NCBI GenBank assembly: GCA_036924085.1
Contig: JAVGWX010000002.1
Coordinates: forward strand, 89,754,441 to 89,818,440
DNA: 64,000 bases
Direction of reading: 5' to 3'
DNA from: Ariolimax columbianus
Taxonomy: Eukaryota; Mollusca; Gastropoda; Stylommatophora; Arionidae
Shown here: positions 43,090 through 53,509 of the stretch, in pieces
Layout of the letters: each line of letters starts with the position of its first letter
Numbering within the stretch: position 1 is the first letter of the stretch
Program-made: the position numbers and the translations under genes
Notes under the pieces: generated by a model
What the model saw: only the letters and a program-made list of their open reading frames with translations
What the model was told of the DNA's origin: nothing
Databases searched by the model: none

Positions 43090-43310
43090 CCACTGGTCAG
43101 GAATGAAGTGTTAGAGACCTTAGTATACTAAGTCTCAGCTCGTGAGATGGGGTGGCCAGCTCCCTTCTTTGCCGCCTCTTCCTTCCCTAACGGTAAGCAA
43201 GGTACCTATTTACAAATGGGTTGACTGGAACTGCCGGTAGTGTGGGTTAAATCCTGTACCTTTGCCATGAAAAGCGAGTGCTCTACAACTGCGCTAATCA
43301 GTCATTTTGC
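43090..43310 (-). mobile_element. SINE-3, tRNA-derived
   Basis: Minus strand begins GATTAGCGCAGTTGTAGAGC, a tRNA D-arm with a perfect A-box match TAGCGCAGTTG, then ACTCGCTTTTCATG and a decayed B-box region GGATTTAACCC. The body is AATAGGTACCTTGCTTACCG...GGGAGCTGGCCACCCC. The head merges with the 48-bp array. Confidence 0.72.
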
Positions 43311-43680
43311 TGTTCTGACTGACTGCTCGTTTACAACTGCACTAATCAGTCATTTTGCTGTTCTGACTGACTGCTCATTTACAACTGCGCTAATCAGTCA
43401 TTTTGCTGTTCTGACTGACTGCTCATTTACAACTGCGCTAATCAGTCATTTTGCTGCTCTGACTGACTACGCATTTACAACTGCGCTAATCAGTCATTTT
43501 GCTGTTCTGACTGACTACTCATTTACAACAGCGCTAATCAATCATTTTGCTGCTCTGACTGACTACTCATTTACAACTGCGCTAATCAGTCATTTTGCTG
43601 TTCTGACTGACTGCTCATTTACAACTGTGCTAATCAGTTATTTTGCTGTTCTGACTGACTGCTCAGTTAATAATTGGCAA
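43285..43680. repeat. 48-bp minisatellite, about 8 units, each with the SINE-3 A box
   Basis: Plus-strand unit ACAACTGCGCTAATCAGTCA followed by TTTTGCTG and TTCTGACTGACTGCTCATTT. Minus strand of every unit carries TGATTAGCGCAGTTGTA, the start of the adjacent SINE head. 16-codon period gives a 172-codon artefactual frame. Confidence 0.92.
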
Positions 43681-43685
43681 AGTAG

Positions 43686-43985
43686 TCAGACAGGATTACG
43701 CACGATGTCGTCTTTGACGTTTTTAAGGGCAGCTACAAACTCCATTCGCCACGCCTGATGGGAAGCCTTCAGTCGCACGGTACCTAAGAACTTGTTCATG
43801 ACTTCTCTCTCGGCTTCCATTGTTCTTGAACAATTTGTCTTAGGTCCATCTCTATTTGGCCTTCCCTCTTTGGGTCCATACCATGCCGGTTCTTTTATGG
43901 TTCTCTTCTTTGGACCTGACCAATTCAATTCCAGCGTCAACCTGTAATGTTTATCTATACAGATTAATTGTCCGCCCTTCAAACT
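43686..43985 (-). pseudogene. LINE C-terminal relic
   Basis: Minus-strand open frame of 98 codons ending RTMEAEREVMNKFLG, TVRLKASHQAWRMEFVAALK. This matches the C-terminal R-T-x-E-x-E...MN-x-x-x-GT-x-x-x-A-x-x-R-x-x-W-x-x-FVAAL signature of LINE ORFs. The rest is missing. Confidence 0.65.
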
Positions 43986-44079
43986 TTAGATGATGTTAGT
44001 CGTTGTAATCCTGAACTTGTCCAAATATCCCTAAATAGAAGCTAGGGTTTTCATTCGATTAAGTCAGAATAGGTGCAAT

Positions 44080-44595
44080 TGATCCATGGTCAATCAGATA
44101 CACCTGACGATCACAGGACAAACAGTCTGGCAAAGAGAGGATACAGTTAAGAACAACAGTATTCATCAACAGCCCTATAAGCAAAAACTGAAAAAGGGGA
44201 ATGTAGAATCTTGCTTGAACAGATGGACAACGGATAATACTGCGAGAGAGGTCTTAAAACATCGGTCATTCCAGATCGCACAGACAATATCAACCTCATG
44301 ACAAGGACAGATACAAGCACCATTTGCCAGCTTCGAACTGAACACATACAACTTAACAGACCTGAAGAGAATCCAACCAGAACATACTCCAGAGTGCGAG
44401 CACTGCACATATTCATACTCAAACGATGAACGCCATCCGTTTTAATGTCCCGCATTTGACAGTGTTATGAAAGAGCTTCTTCCTCTGAGGCCAGACAAAT
44501 GAAATATTCTGTTCATGACTTAACAACAGCTTACAAACACTTACAGAAACCACTAAATGACATTAGCCAAATTGACAGGAGCCCATAGGCTGCTG
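44080..44595 (+). pseudogene. LINE RNase H C-terminal relic
   Basis: Frameshifted plus-strand pieces: SDTPDDHRTNSLAKRG (distal RNase H), NRWTTDNTAREVLKH, STICQLRTEHIQLN, then ECEHCTYSY-like text with a His block (TPECEHC about 44,390-44,405), and finally AYKHLQKPLNDISQIDRSP with a stop. A third RNase H family, different from those at 16 and 34 kb. Confidence 0.72.
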
Positions 44596-45094
44596 GATCA
44601 ATAACCAACCAACCAACCTGTGGTGCTGGTGTCCACAACTTCTTGAATGTCGGTGGCAATCAGATCTTGATCGACGATAGTGTTCCGCAATAACCCTGGC
44701 TACAAACAAATCCTAGAAAAATGGGCCAGTTTAATTGGAAATCTCGCATCCTCTCAATAAATGTGCGCAAAAATAGTAATCCTTTTCCTTCTTGTTTTCT
44801 TCTGAACATTTTCAGAGGCTTTTAATTAAATGTCATCAGATGGAGAAATTGAAACTACTGTCCTCTGTTGTCACTTGTCAACTGGCATCACTCTTTAAGC
44901 ACTTTAACATCAGCTTGCAAGAAAACAACCAGGGCCATTCAATATTTGTATATCAATGTTGTCCCACCATTGTTAAGCTTGGTCCATTTCCAAGACTCAG
45001 GAGAGGAAAGTTGGGGAGTGTGAAATGAAATGGTTCAGGGCAGTAGTTGGTGTCACAACGGGATATAACATGAGTAATTGTGATATTAGAAACA
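44596..45094. other. No recognisable feature
   Basis: No motif or repeat recognised. Confidence 0.4.
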
Positions 45095-45235
45095 ATAAAT
45101 TTCTTCTTCTTGTTCTTCTTTTTTCTATTATTACTTATTCTTCTTCTTTTTCTTCTGCCTCTTCTTCTTCTTCTTGTTCTTCTGATTCTTCTTCTTTGTC
45201 TTCCTTCTTCTTCTTTTTTCCTGCGTCATTTGCCA
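45095..45235. repeat. (TTC)n-rich microsatellite
   Basis: TTCTTCTTCTTG and related runs. Confidence 0.85.
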
Positions 45236-45574
45236 CGTCTACACGTGATGCCCAGTTTCCGGATAAAGGTTTCTCTAGTGGAGTGCTCTTCACGGCTCCC
45301 GCAACGTTGTACAACAGCTTTGCATGTAGGTTCACCACCGTAAGCCAGGGCTCAATTCGCAATTGACTAAGTTTGTAATAGTCTTGCTTAATATGTTTGG
45401 CTGTCCGTGCTGCGTGCCCACACAGACACATGGATGATGGAGCCAATGTTATCTTGTAAGTGGCCATTCAATATGTTATGCCCCCTTTCTCATGCGGACT
45501 AGGTTCATTTGCTCTGCTCGATCGTGACAGTGATAGCTGTCTCTTGTTTATTTGCCCATCGTCTTTGTGTATGT

Positions 45575-45668
45575 ATACTAGTAATCGCTGTGGTCAAGAG
45601 ATAAGACACTCTCCTCTCAAATTGATGAACGGGAGAAAGTGGGCGTTCCAATCCGGCAAGTTTCAAAC
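45575..45668 (+). mobile_element. SINE head-like sequence next to 48-bp array (weak)
   Basis: CTGTGGTCAAGAGATAAGAC resembles an A-box region and GGGCGTTCCAATCCGGC a B box with one mismatch, at tRNA spacing. The 45.7-kb array follows within about 20 bp. No second copy in the window. Confidence 0.45.
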
Positions 45669-45679
45669 AAAACCAGGTC

Positions 45680-46013
45680 TCAATCGAGGTGAGACTAGAG
45701 TGCCTGAATCCTGAATTACCTCTAGCCTAAATCGAGGTGAGACTAGAGTGCCTGCATCCTGAGTTACCTTCAGTCTAAATCGAGGTGAGACTAGAGTGCC
45801 TGCATCCTGAGTTACCTCCAGCCTAAATCGAGGTGAGACTAGAGTGCCTGCATCCTGAGTTACCTCCAGCCTAAATCGAGGTGAGACTAGAGTGCCTGCA
45901 TCCTGAGTTACCTCCAGCTTAAATCGAGGTGAGACTAGAGTGCCTGCATCCTGAGTTACCTCCAGCCTAAATCGAGGTGAGACTAGAGTGCCTGCATCCT
46001 GAGTTACCTCCAG
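45680..46013. repeat. 48-bp minisatellite, about 7 units
   Basis: Unit AATCGAGGTGAGACTAGAGT, GCCTGCATCCTGAG, TTACCTCCAGCCTA. Near-identical units; minus-strand 16-codon period frame is an artefact. Confidence 0.94.
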
Positions 46014-46439
46014 TCGTCTTGAATTATGTAGTCCAAGACAGATCAAGGAGCAAGAGAGAGGTTGATGACCAGCGCAGTGTCTTACTCACTATAATCCACA
46101 TACAGCGCAAGTTACATCCCCAAGACAAAACCGTCTGATGTTGTCATGTCGCTATCATTACCTGCGAAGGACAACTAACTTCAGCTCTCTGCGATGTGTG
46201 TTGATTAAATTGACAAGCGACTTTTATTCCTCAGCCTCATAGATCCTCATTGTAGACCTCAGTAATATAAATAAATACAGTAGTTGTAGTTTTTGTATGT
46301 GGATACTTTGACATCAGCACATTATATTGAAGATCCTTTACCACACATATAGCGCACGAGTATTCTACACATTAATGGATCAGTCAGTGGTCTGACTAAG
46401 GAATCCGACTCTCCAGAATGCTGCGTCAAATAGGCGAAG

Positions 46440-46530
46440 AGGATCAATTTGAGACAAGTTAACAGGTTTAAATACCTGGGCACTTACATACTGTCAGATA
46501 GAAGATATATCTATCCATCTATCTATCTAT
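46440..46530 (+). pseudogene. LINE fragment, 5' piece of the split LINE ending at 50.44 kb
   Basis: Reads QVNRFKYLGTYILSD, the YLG motif that precedes DGRC-x-YEIK in this type of LINE. The continuation NGRCIYEIKCRTAQAK is found at 47,310 after a 0.8-kb SINE insertion. GAAGATATATC at the left junction resembles GGAAGATGCATTTAC at the right, consistent with a decayed target duplication. Confidence 0.75.
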
Positions 46531-47300
46531 CTTATGTCGTTAAACGTCGTGGCGAGGTATATTTTTTTTTTTTTCTTTTGGCGTTCGCCTTATTTCTCTA
46601 ATCCCCAAAGGCGGTGTGCGTTGCACTGTCGGCCTAGTGCATATGACTCTTGCATTTTATGTAAGGGTCTGCTTCCTCCTGCATTTTCTAAAGGTTTGCT
46701 TCCTCGGGGTAACGGCCGGTGCTGTGATGGGGATCGAACCCAGCCGTGCCACATAACCACTAGGACTCGCCGTCCCCTGTGGCGAGGTATGAATTCTTTT
46801 GTTTCATATTTTTTTGGTTGGTGAAAATCCACTGGTGACTTGCCAAGTCAATCCCAGCATCTGTTAGCCCCTGGAATAAACGGTCGTCTATTTTTGAGAC
46901 TGGTGGAGGTGGAAGCGTCAATTAGAGCAAGGTAGAAGCGCATCCTGTCAGGTGCCATCTAAGGCCCTCCGCTAACCACATAACCCAGACCTGAAGTTAT
47001 AGCCACACAGGCCCCTTTTTGAGACAAAACTAAGACTGGGGAATAATTCTCTAGAATAATTTGAGTAGAATTTTAACTTGAATTTTGCCCGAGCACCAGC
47101 CCTTTTCGATTTCCAACTGCTATGGTATTTTTAACGTGCGCGCTACTGCACACGGGTGTCTGATCTCACTACTCAGACATCAGGGGAAATATTTACTGAA
47201 TGATCTACGTGAAGAAATCTCGGGTCTCCACCTTGATTTGAACCCGCGACCTCAAACACCCGAGGTGAACACCTTACCTCGAGACCACATGAATCTCTCT
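46513..47300 (-). mobile_element. SINE-2, tRNA-derived, inserted in a LINE and split by SINE-1
   Basis: Minus strand starts ATGTGGTCTCGAGGTAAGG (A-box-like) and CGCGGGTTCAAATC (perfect B box). It continues GAGTAGTGAGATCAGACACC, CACGTTAAAAATACC-like text and ACTCAAATTATTCTAG, ending near 46,530 in (AGAT)n, seen as ATCT repeats at 46,508-46,532 on plus. The same element occurs at 54,515-55,065. SINE-1 sits inside its 3' end. Confidence 0.85.
46561..46778 (-). mobile_element. SINE-1 copy nested in SINE-2, 12-bp target duplication
   Basis: Flanked by GTGGCGAGGTAT at 46,549-46,560 and 46,779-46,790. Reverse complement of the 19.2-kb SINE-1 with a poly-A tail (T run at 46,561-46,574). The tRNA part lacks about 15-18 nt between CACGGCT and GGGTTCGATCCCC (anticodon arm), but the B box is perfect. 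Confidence 0.93.
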
Positions 47301-47302
47301 CT

Positions 47303-47560
47303 CCTCCCGAATGGAAGATGCATTTACGAAATAAAATGCAGAACAGCCCAAGCAAAATCGGGTTTCCAGACCATGCAGAGAATATTGTGCAACAAAACCT
47401 TGTCGTTGGAACTGCAAAAGAGAGTCATTGTGCGTTACGTAGAACCAGTCCTGAAATATGGCAGTGAATCATGGACAATCAGCAAGCTCGTGCAAAGATC
47501 TTTGTGAACAACGGAAATGTGGTTTTACAGAAAAACACTGCGGGTCCCATGGACTGTAGG
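47303..47560 (+). pseudogene. LINE RT C-terminal piece left of the 47-bp array
   Basis: Reads NGRCIYEIKCRTAQAKSGF, MQRILCNKTLSLELQKRVI, VRYVEPVLKYGSESWTIS, then with a shift TEMWFYRKTLRVPWT and finally CRKTNDTVLEETQTRRQ. This is the contiguous YEIK-x-R-x-AQAK, Y-V-x-x-VL-x-YG-x-E-x-WT, M-W-x-YR-x-L-R-x-PWTA-x-x-TN-x-x-VL order of this LINE type. The last motif is the first unit of the array. Confidence 0.85.
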
Positions 47561-50195
47561 AAGACTAATGATACAGTTCTCGAAGAGACACAAACACGGA
47601 GACAAGGAAGACTAATGATACAGTTCTCGGAGAGACACAAACACGGAGACAAGGAAGACTAATGATACAGTTCTCGAAGAGACACAAACACGGAGACAAG
47701 GAAGACTAATGATACAGTTCTCGAAGAGACACAAACACGGAGACAAGGAAGACTAATGATACAGTTCTCGAAGAGACACAAACACGGAGACAAGGAAGAC
47801 TAATGATACAGTTCTTGAAGAGACACAAACAAGGAGACAAGGAAGACTAATGATACATATCTCGGAGAAACACAAACACGGAGACAAGGAAGACTAATGA
47901 TACAGTTCTCGGAGAGACACAAACACGGAGACAAGGAAGACTAATGATACAGTTCTCGAAGAGACACAAACACGGAGACAAGGAAGACTAATGATACAGT
48001 TCTCGGAGAGACACAAACACGGAGACAAGGAAGACTAATGATACAGTTCTCGGAGAGACACAAACACGGAGACAAGGAAGACTAATGATACAGTTCTCGA
48101 AGAGACACAAACACGGAGACAAGGAAGACTAATGATACAGTTCTCGGAGAGACACAAACACGGAGACAAGGAAGACTAATGATACAGTTCTCGAAGAGAC
48201 ACACAAATGGAGACAAGGAAGACTAATGATACAGTTCTCGGAGAGACAGAAACATGGAGACAAGGAAGACTAATGATACAGTTCTCGGAGAGACACAAAC
48301 ACGGAGACAAGGACGACTAAGAATACAGTTCTCGAAGAGACACAAACACGGAGACAAGGAAGACTAATGATACAGTTCTCGAAGAGACACAAACACGGAG
48401 ACAAGGAAGACTAATGATACAGTTCTCGAAGAGACACAAACACGGAGACAAGGAAGACTAATGATACAGTTCTCGGAGAGACACAAACACGGAGACAAGG
48501 AAGACTAATGATACAGTTCTCGGAGAGACACAAACACGGAGACAAGGACGACTAATGATACAGTTCTCGAAGAGACACAAACACGGAGACAAGGAAGACT
48601 AATAATACAGTTCTCGGAGAGACATTAACACGGAGACAAGGAAGACTAAGAATACAGTTCTCGAAGAGACACAAACACGGAGACAAGGAAGACTAATGAT
48701 ACAGTTCTCGGAGAGACACAAACACGGAGACAAGGAAGACTAATGATACTGTTCTCGGAGAGACACAAACACGGAGACAAGGAAGACTAATGATACAGTT
48801 CTCGGAGAGACACAAACACGGAGACAAGGACGACTAAGAATACAGTTCTCGAAGAGACACAAACACGGAGACAAGGAAGACTAATGATACAGTTCTCGGA
48901 GAGACACAGACACGGAGACAAGGAAGACTAATGATACAGTTCTCGGAGAGACACAAACACGGAGACAAGGAAGACTAATGATACAGTTCTCGGAGAGACA
49001 CAAACACGGAGACACGGAAGACTAATGATACAGTTCTCGAAGAGACACAAACACAGAGACAAGGAAGACTAATGATACAGTTCTCGGAGAGACACAAACA
49101 CGGAGACAAGGAAGACTAATGATACAGTTCTCGAAGAGACACAAACATGGAGACAAGGAAGACTAATGATACAGTTCTCGGAGAGACACAAACACGGAGA
49201 CAAGGAAGACTAATGATACAGTTCTCGAAGAGACACAAACACGGAGACAAGGAAGACTAATGATACAGTTCTCGGAGAGACACAAACATGGAGACAAGGC
49301 AGACTAATGATACAGTTCTCGGAGAGACACAAACACGGAGACAAGGAAGACTAATGATACAGTTCTCGGAGAGACACAAACACGGAGACAAGGAAGACTA
49401 ATGATACATTTCTCGGAGAGACACAAACACGGAGACAAGGAAGACTAATGATACAGTTCTCGGAGAGACACAAACACGGAGACAAGGACGACTAATGATA
49501 CAGTTCTCGAAGAGACACAAACACGGAGACAAGGAAGATTAATAATACAGTTCTCGAAGAGACACAAACACGGAGACAAGGAAGACTAATGATACAGTTC
49601 TCGAAAAGACACAAACACGGAGACAAGGAAGACTAATGATACAGTTCTCGGAGAGACACAAACACGGAGACAAGGAAGACTAATGATACAGTTCTCGGAG
49701 AGACACAAACACGGAGACAAGGAAGACTAATGATACAGTTCTCGGCGAGACACAAACACGGAGACAAGGACGACTAAGAATACAGTTCTCGAAGAGACAC
49801 AAACACGGAGACAAGGAAGACTAATGATACAGTTCTCGAAGAGACACAAACACGGAGACAAGGAAGACTAATGATACAGTTCTCGAAGAGACACAAACAC
49901 GGAGACAAGGAAGACTAATGATACAGTTCTCGAAGAGACACAAACACGGAGACAAGGAAGACTAATGATACAGTTCTCGGAGAGACACAAACACGGAGAC
50001 AAGGAAGACTAATGATACAGTTCTCGGAGAGACACAAACACGGAGACAATGAAGACTAATAATACAGTTCTCGAAGAGACACAAACACGGAGACAAGGAA
50101 GACTAATGATACAGTTCTCGAAGAGACACAAACACGGAGACAAGGAAGACTAATGATACAGTTCTCGAAGAGACACAAACACAAAGACAACTTAT
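47548..50195. repeat. 47-bp minisatellite, about 56 units, made of LINE coding sequence
   Basis: Unit GGAAGACTAATGATACAGTT, CTCGAAGAGACACAAACACG, GAGACAA (variants GGAGAG, GACGAC, AATAAT). The first unit is in frame with the upstream LINE (RKTNDTVLEETQTRRQ) and the last unit joins LINE sequence encoding LIVRIRTIQ. Since 47 is not a multiple of three, the LINE frame is lost after one unit. No long frame. Confidence 0.95.
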
Positions 50196-50445
50196 TGTAA
50201 GGATCAGAACAATACAGTCATCATCTTTTTAGCAAGTTATGAGAATAGGCGGCTTAGAGCACGTTGTGACAATGGGAAAGATAGCAGGAAAGAGAAACAG
50301 AGGAAGACAGAGAGAGAGAGAAGATGCTGGGCAGTCTGAGAGAATGGCATGTGCGACAATCAACAACAGAATTGGTAAACGACAGACGTGATAGAAACGG
50401 ATGGAGGTCCATCATCGCCAACGTCAACCGGCAGGGCACCTAATG
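50180..50445 (+). pseudogene. LINE RT C-terminal piece right of the 47-bp array
   Basis: Continues the LINE exactly where the array ends: TRRQ-like text, LIVRIRTIQSS, QVMRIGGLEHVVTMGKIAG, KRNRGRQRE, EKMLGSLREWHVRQSTTELV, DRRDRNGWRSIIANVNRQGT, stop. TGATGAT follows (3' tail type of such elements). One stop and few shifts within. Confidence 0.88.
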
Positions 50446-50949
50446 ATGATCAATGGTCTCACAATCGTGTACAACTACAACGGCTTTCAAACGCCAAGCA
50501 CTACCTTGATGCTGATGATACAAAAATAAAAACTACCCGAAACCATCGTGGATGCATCTACACCATGGATCAGCAGTAAACGCTGTTAACAGTTGATGCG
50601 TCAATGTCATCGTTTCGTTTCCTGAAAACGATTGCGAGACACGGAGTATTCCCACAGGCTAAGGTCCAATGTCTATAACAAGCTGCTAATATGATACACC
50701 ACAGTTATTCCGACTGTCATCTGGTTGTCATATTCACAGACCTATTATCTGCACTGAAAGCCCTCAAGGGATGGTATATTCCTCCATCTAAGGAATGGAC
50801 TAAGTAGGGTAGCTGTCAGCAAGCGAACCAAACATCGGGGGTTATCATACTAGTGTGGTGTTCCCGGAAGTGAAACGGCATGCATGTTTACAAAAAAAAG
50901 AGGGGACAATAGGAACAGTCATATTGTGAACAGGGCAATCAGAAACTTT
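50446..50949. other. Mostly unassigned
   Basis: At about 50,725-50,770 the plus strand reads VVIFTDLLSALKAL, which resembles the TD-S/A block of LINE RNase H; too short to call. Nothing else recognised. Confidence 0.35.
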
Positions 50950-51007
50950 GAGAAAGAGATAGATATCTAGGATGTTAGAAGAGTTCAGAACTAGGCTGAC
51001 GACAATA

Positions 51008-51375
51008 AAAACGGACTCCAGGAGCGTACTCCAAGCCATCTCAAGTCCCAAACAAGATAAACTGCACGAGCGTACTTCAAACCATTTCAAGTCCCAAACA
51101 AGATACTCCATGAGCGTACTTCAAGCGATCTCAAGTCCCAAAACAAGATAAACTGCAGGAGCGTACTTCAAGCCATCTCAAGTCCCAAGCAAGATACTCC
51201 ATGAGTGTACTCCAAGTAATTTCAAGATAGACTGCAGGTGCGTGTTCCAAGCAATTTCAAGTCCCAAACGAGACAGACTCCAGGAGCGTGATCCAAGCAA
51301 TTTCAAGTTCCAAACAAGATAGACTCAAGGAGTGTACTCCAAGCAATTTCAAGTCCCAAACAAGATAGACTCTCA
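51008..51375. repeat. 44-48-bp minisatellite, 8 units, from the RNase H DSRSVLQ motif
   Basis: Units ACTCCAGGAGCGTACTCCAA, GCCATCTCAAGTCCCAAACA, AGATA; one unit shortened. In the founder frame this is DSRSVLQAISSPKQD. Units differ more than in the 47-bp array. Confidence 0.9.
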
Positions 51376-51685
51376 ACCAAAATAAAATATAACATCGGGT
51401 AGCTGGCGGCTCCTAAAAAAAAAAAAAGTTTACTTCTGCAGTGAATTCTGGTCTACTGGGATCCTTACAAACAAGGAGGCAGATGAACTCGCAAATGCTA
51501 GAAATGGCGGCACACAGATTCACCATCCACAGAGCAATAACATTATAAAAAAAACAACACTAGTAAAACAAGCCATGATGACGGAATGAAGAGACCAGCA
51601 CAAAGAATGAATACACAAAAAATGACACCATAGGCTATAGCTTGGCAGAGATGGACAGAGAACTATTTTCAAACTCAGAACAGAA

Positions 51686-51846
51686 CACTGCAGACAACTA
51701 GCCCACACTGCAGACAACTAGCCCACACTGCAGACAACTAGCCCACACTGCAGACAACTAGCCCACACTGCAGACAACTAGCCCACACTGCAGACAACTA
51801 GCCCACACTGCAGACAACTAGCCCACACTGCAGACAACTAGCCCAC
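51686..51846. repeat. 20-bp minisatellite, 8 units, from the RNase H HCRxLAH motif
   Basis: Eight identical units CACTGCAGACAACTAGCCCA, that is H-C-R-Q-L-A-H with CAC shared between neighbouring units. The homologous single-copy site is at about 155-180 (CATTGCAGACTCAAGGCAC). Confidence 0.95.
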
Positions 51847-51870
51847 AAAGCAGGAAATCCTCCTCTTGGC

Positions 51871-52863
51871 TACATAGAGTAAGGAAGAACAAAGATAATA
51901 AGCATTTCTGGGTATGGTCAGAACTTCGGTCAGATTACACGAGAAATACTTACTGTCCAATCAGTACGCCATATAGCGTTCACCCAGTGTTCAGCGACTT
52001 GAATTGCCCTGCCGTTCGCCTTCAATATGTCGCTCTCGACACACGTATCTGGAAGACCAAAACAAATCTTAAGATGGCCTGGATCTTGTACATCACTGCA
52101 ATCTCATCTGTCGCCGTCCGAGAGATCCCATTTCTTCATGTTCGTCCTACATCGTGATACGCCAGTTCAAAATCTATTTACTATCTACCAAAGTGAGTAG
52201 GATAAGTGATGTCAGGGGCAGATTCCTCCTGAAGCTTCATCCCTGGGTTCTGTATACTTTTGTGCCATAATTCAGTGTTGATTTAAGGAAACTATTCCTG
52301 GATTTGAACCTTGTGATCTGCACCTGATGTCTAAACATTGAGTGCCAATAGTCGTTATCTTGTTTCTCTTGCTTACATTCAGCAGCCACGTCTTCTGATG
52401 TGATGTTGTCAAACGAGAAATGTTCGACCATGCCACATTAATCAGGAACAATAAGAATATGAGCTAACAAATCACACATAAATAGATGCATATATAAAAT
52501 AGAGATATAAACACATTGCATGAATAAGAAAATGAACTCAGCTGGATATAACATTAGAACTCTTCTCTGGTTTCCTTGCTAGTGGACTCGCTTAACATCC
52601 GCACCTGCGTTAAACAGTGCGATTCTGTGTTTGTCGATTTAGTTACAAATCAATACACACTTTAGACCTTTCTAATCGAACCCAAGTAAGTATGTTCTAT
52701 TTCAACACCCTACATCCGTACTGTTAAATACAAACTTCTACAGCAGGGTTTCTCAAATTGTCTCGTCACCGAACGCATTCCAGTCTTCACCATAAGTAGC
52801 CGAATTACCCGCGCATGTGTTTTTCAAGACATGTCGTGCTAGAACGTCAGATTGCAGTAATTG
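51871..52863. other. Unassigned; SINE-like B box on the minus strand
   Basis: Minus strand at about 52,310 has AAGGTTCAAATCCAGG (perfect B box), with tRNA-like text upstream including GACGTGGCTGCTGAATG (about 52,395). A tRNA-derived SINE head is possible. Nothing else recognised. Confidence 0.3.
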
Positions 52864-53047
52864 ACATACCCGTGCAGGTTGTTAGAAGAGAACAGAACCA
52901 ACTCGAACATACCCGTGCAGGTTGTTAGAAGAGAACAGAACCAACTCGAACATACCCGTGCAGGTTGTTAGAAGAGAACAGAACCAACTCGAACATACCC
53001 GTGCAGGTTGTTAGAAGAGAACAGAACCAATTCGAACATACGCGGAC
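52864..53047. repeat. 43-bp minisatellite, 4 units plus partial
   Basis: Identical units starting at 52,864, 52,907, 52,950 and 52,993 (ACATACCCGTGCAGGTTGTT, AGAAGAGAACAGAACCAACT, CGA). Family B copy lies 80 bp to the right. Confidence 0.95.
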
Positions 53048-53119
53048 ACCATTCTTCTCCAGTAGTCAGGGCATAACAATTGAAATAAACACACGTGCAG
53101 ACTTTATCTCTGCGTCACA

Positions 53120-53292
53120 ACTGCCTAATAATACTCTGAGCGATACGCACATGACCCCGGTCCGCCTTCATCAGCACGCTCAGCGTGTGCGGAAAGCTAC
53201 AACATACCGCCACTATTCAATGCGCACAAAGGAGTAAATCTACTCAAATCTAGTAAATCTAGCATTCAACAACAACAACACCAACAACAACA
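53120..53292 (+). repeat. Dispersed repeat family B, copy at 53 kb
   Basis: CATCAGCACGCTCAGCG, GCGGAAAGCTACAACATACC, GCCACTATTCAATGCGC and a long AACAACAACACCAACAAC tail. Confidence 0.72.
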
Positions 53293-53509
53293 ACATCAAC
53301 CTCAGCACTACAGATTGAGGAAGACAGATTAGCCAAATGACTCGACGCTTAAATTAACAGAGCTAAGGATGATCTCCGGTAAACGTTCGACTTTCATGTC
53401 GCTTAATGTGGAATAGCTAAATCAGTCTTCATTTCTGTATCATTTTCAATATGTGTCATTGTACACATTGTACGCATACCTTAATAAGGACATTGTCAGT
53501 TGATCTTCT

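Larger units (their letters stand above)
50950..51870 (+). pseudogene. LINE RNase H relic disrupted by two internal minisatellites
   Basis: Plus strand reads EFRTRLTTIKTDSRSVLQAI (third RNase H motif, catalytic Asp). The next 370 bp are tandem copies of that motif. The relic then resumes with shifts as LLAAP...TNKEADELANARNGGT (final catalytic Asp), TTLVKQAMMTE, RDQHKE, and TIFKLRTEHCRQLAH, where the 20-bp array takes over. Same family as 1-408 and 38.54-39.31 kb (shared nucleotide block AGAGACCAGCACAA). Confidence 0.85.

Noticed and set aside
47548..50195. CRISPR array
   Set aside because: Repeats are directly abutting with no spacers, the context is eukaryotic, and the unit is LINE coding sequence.
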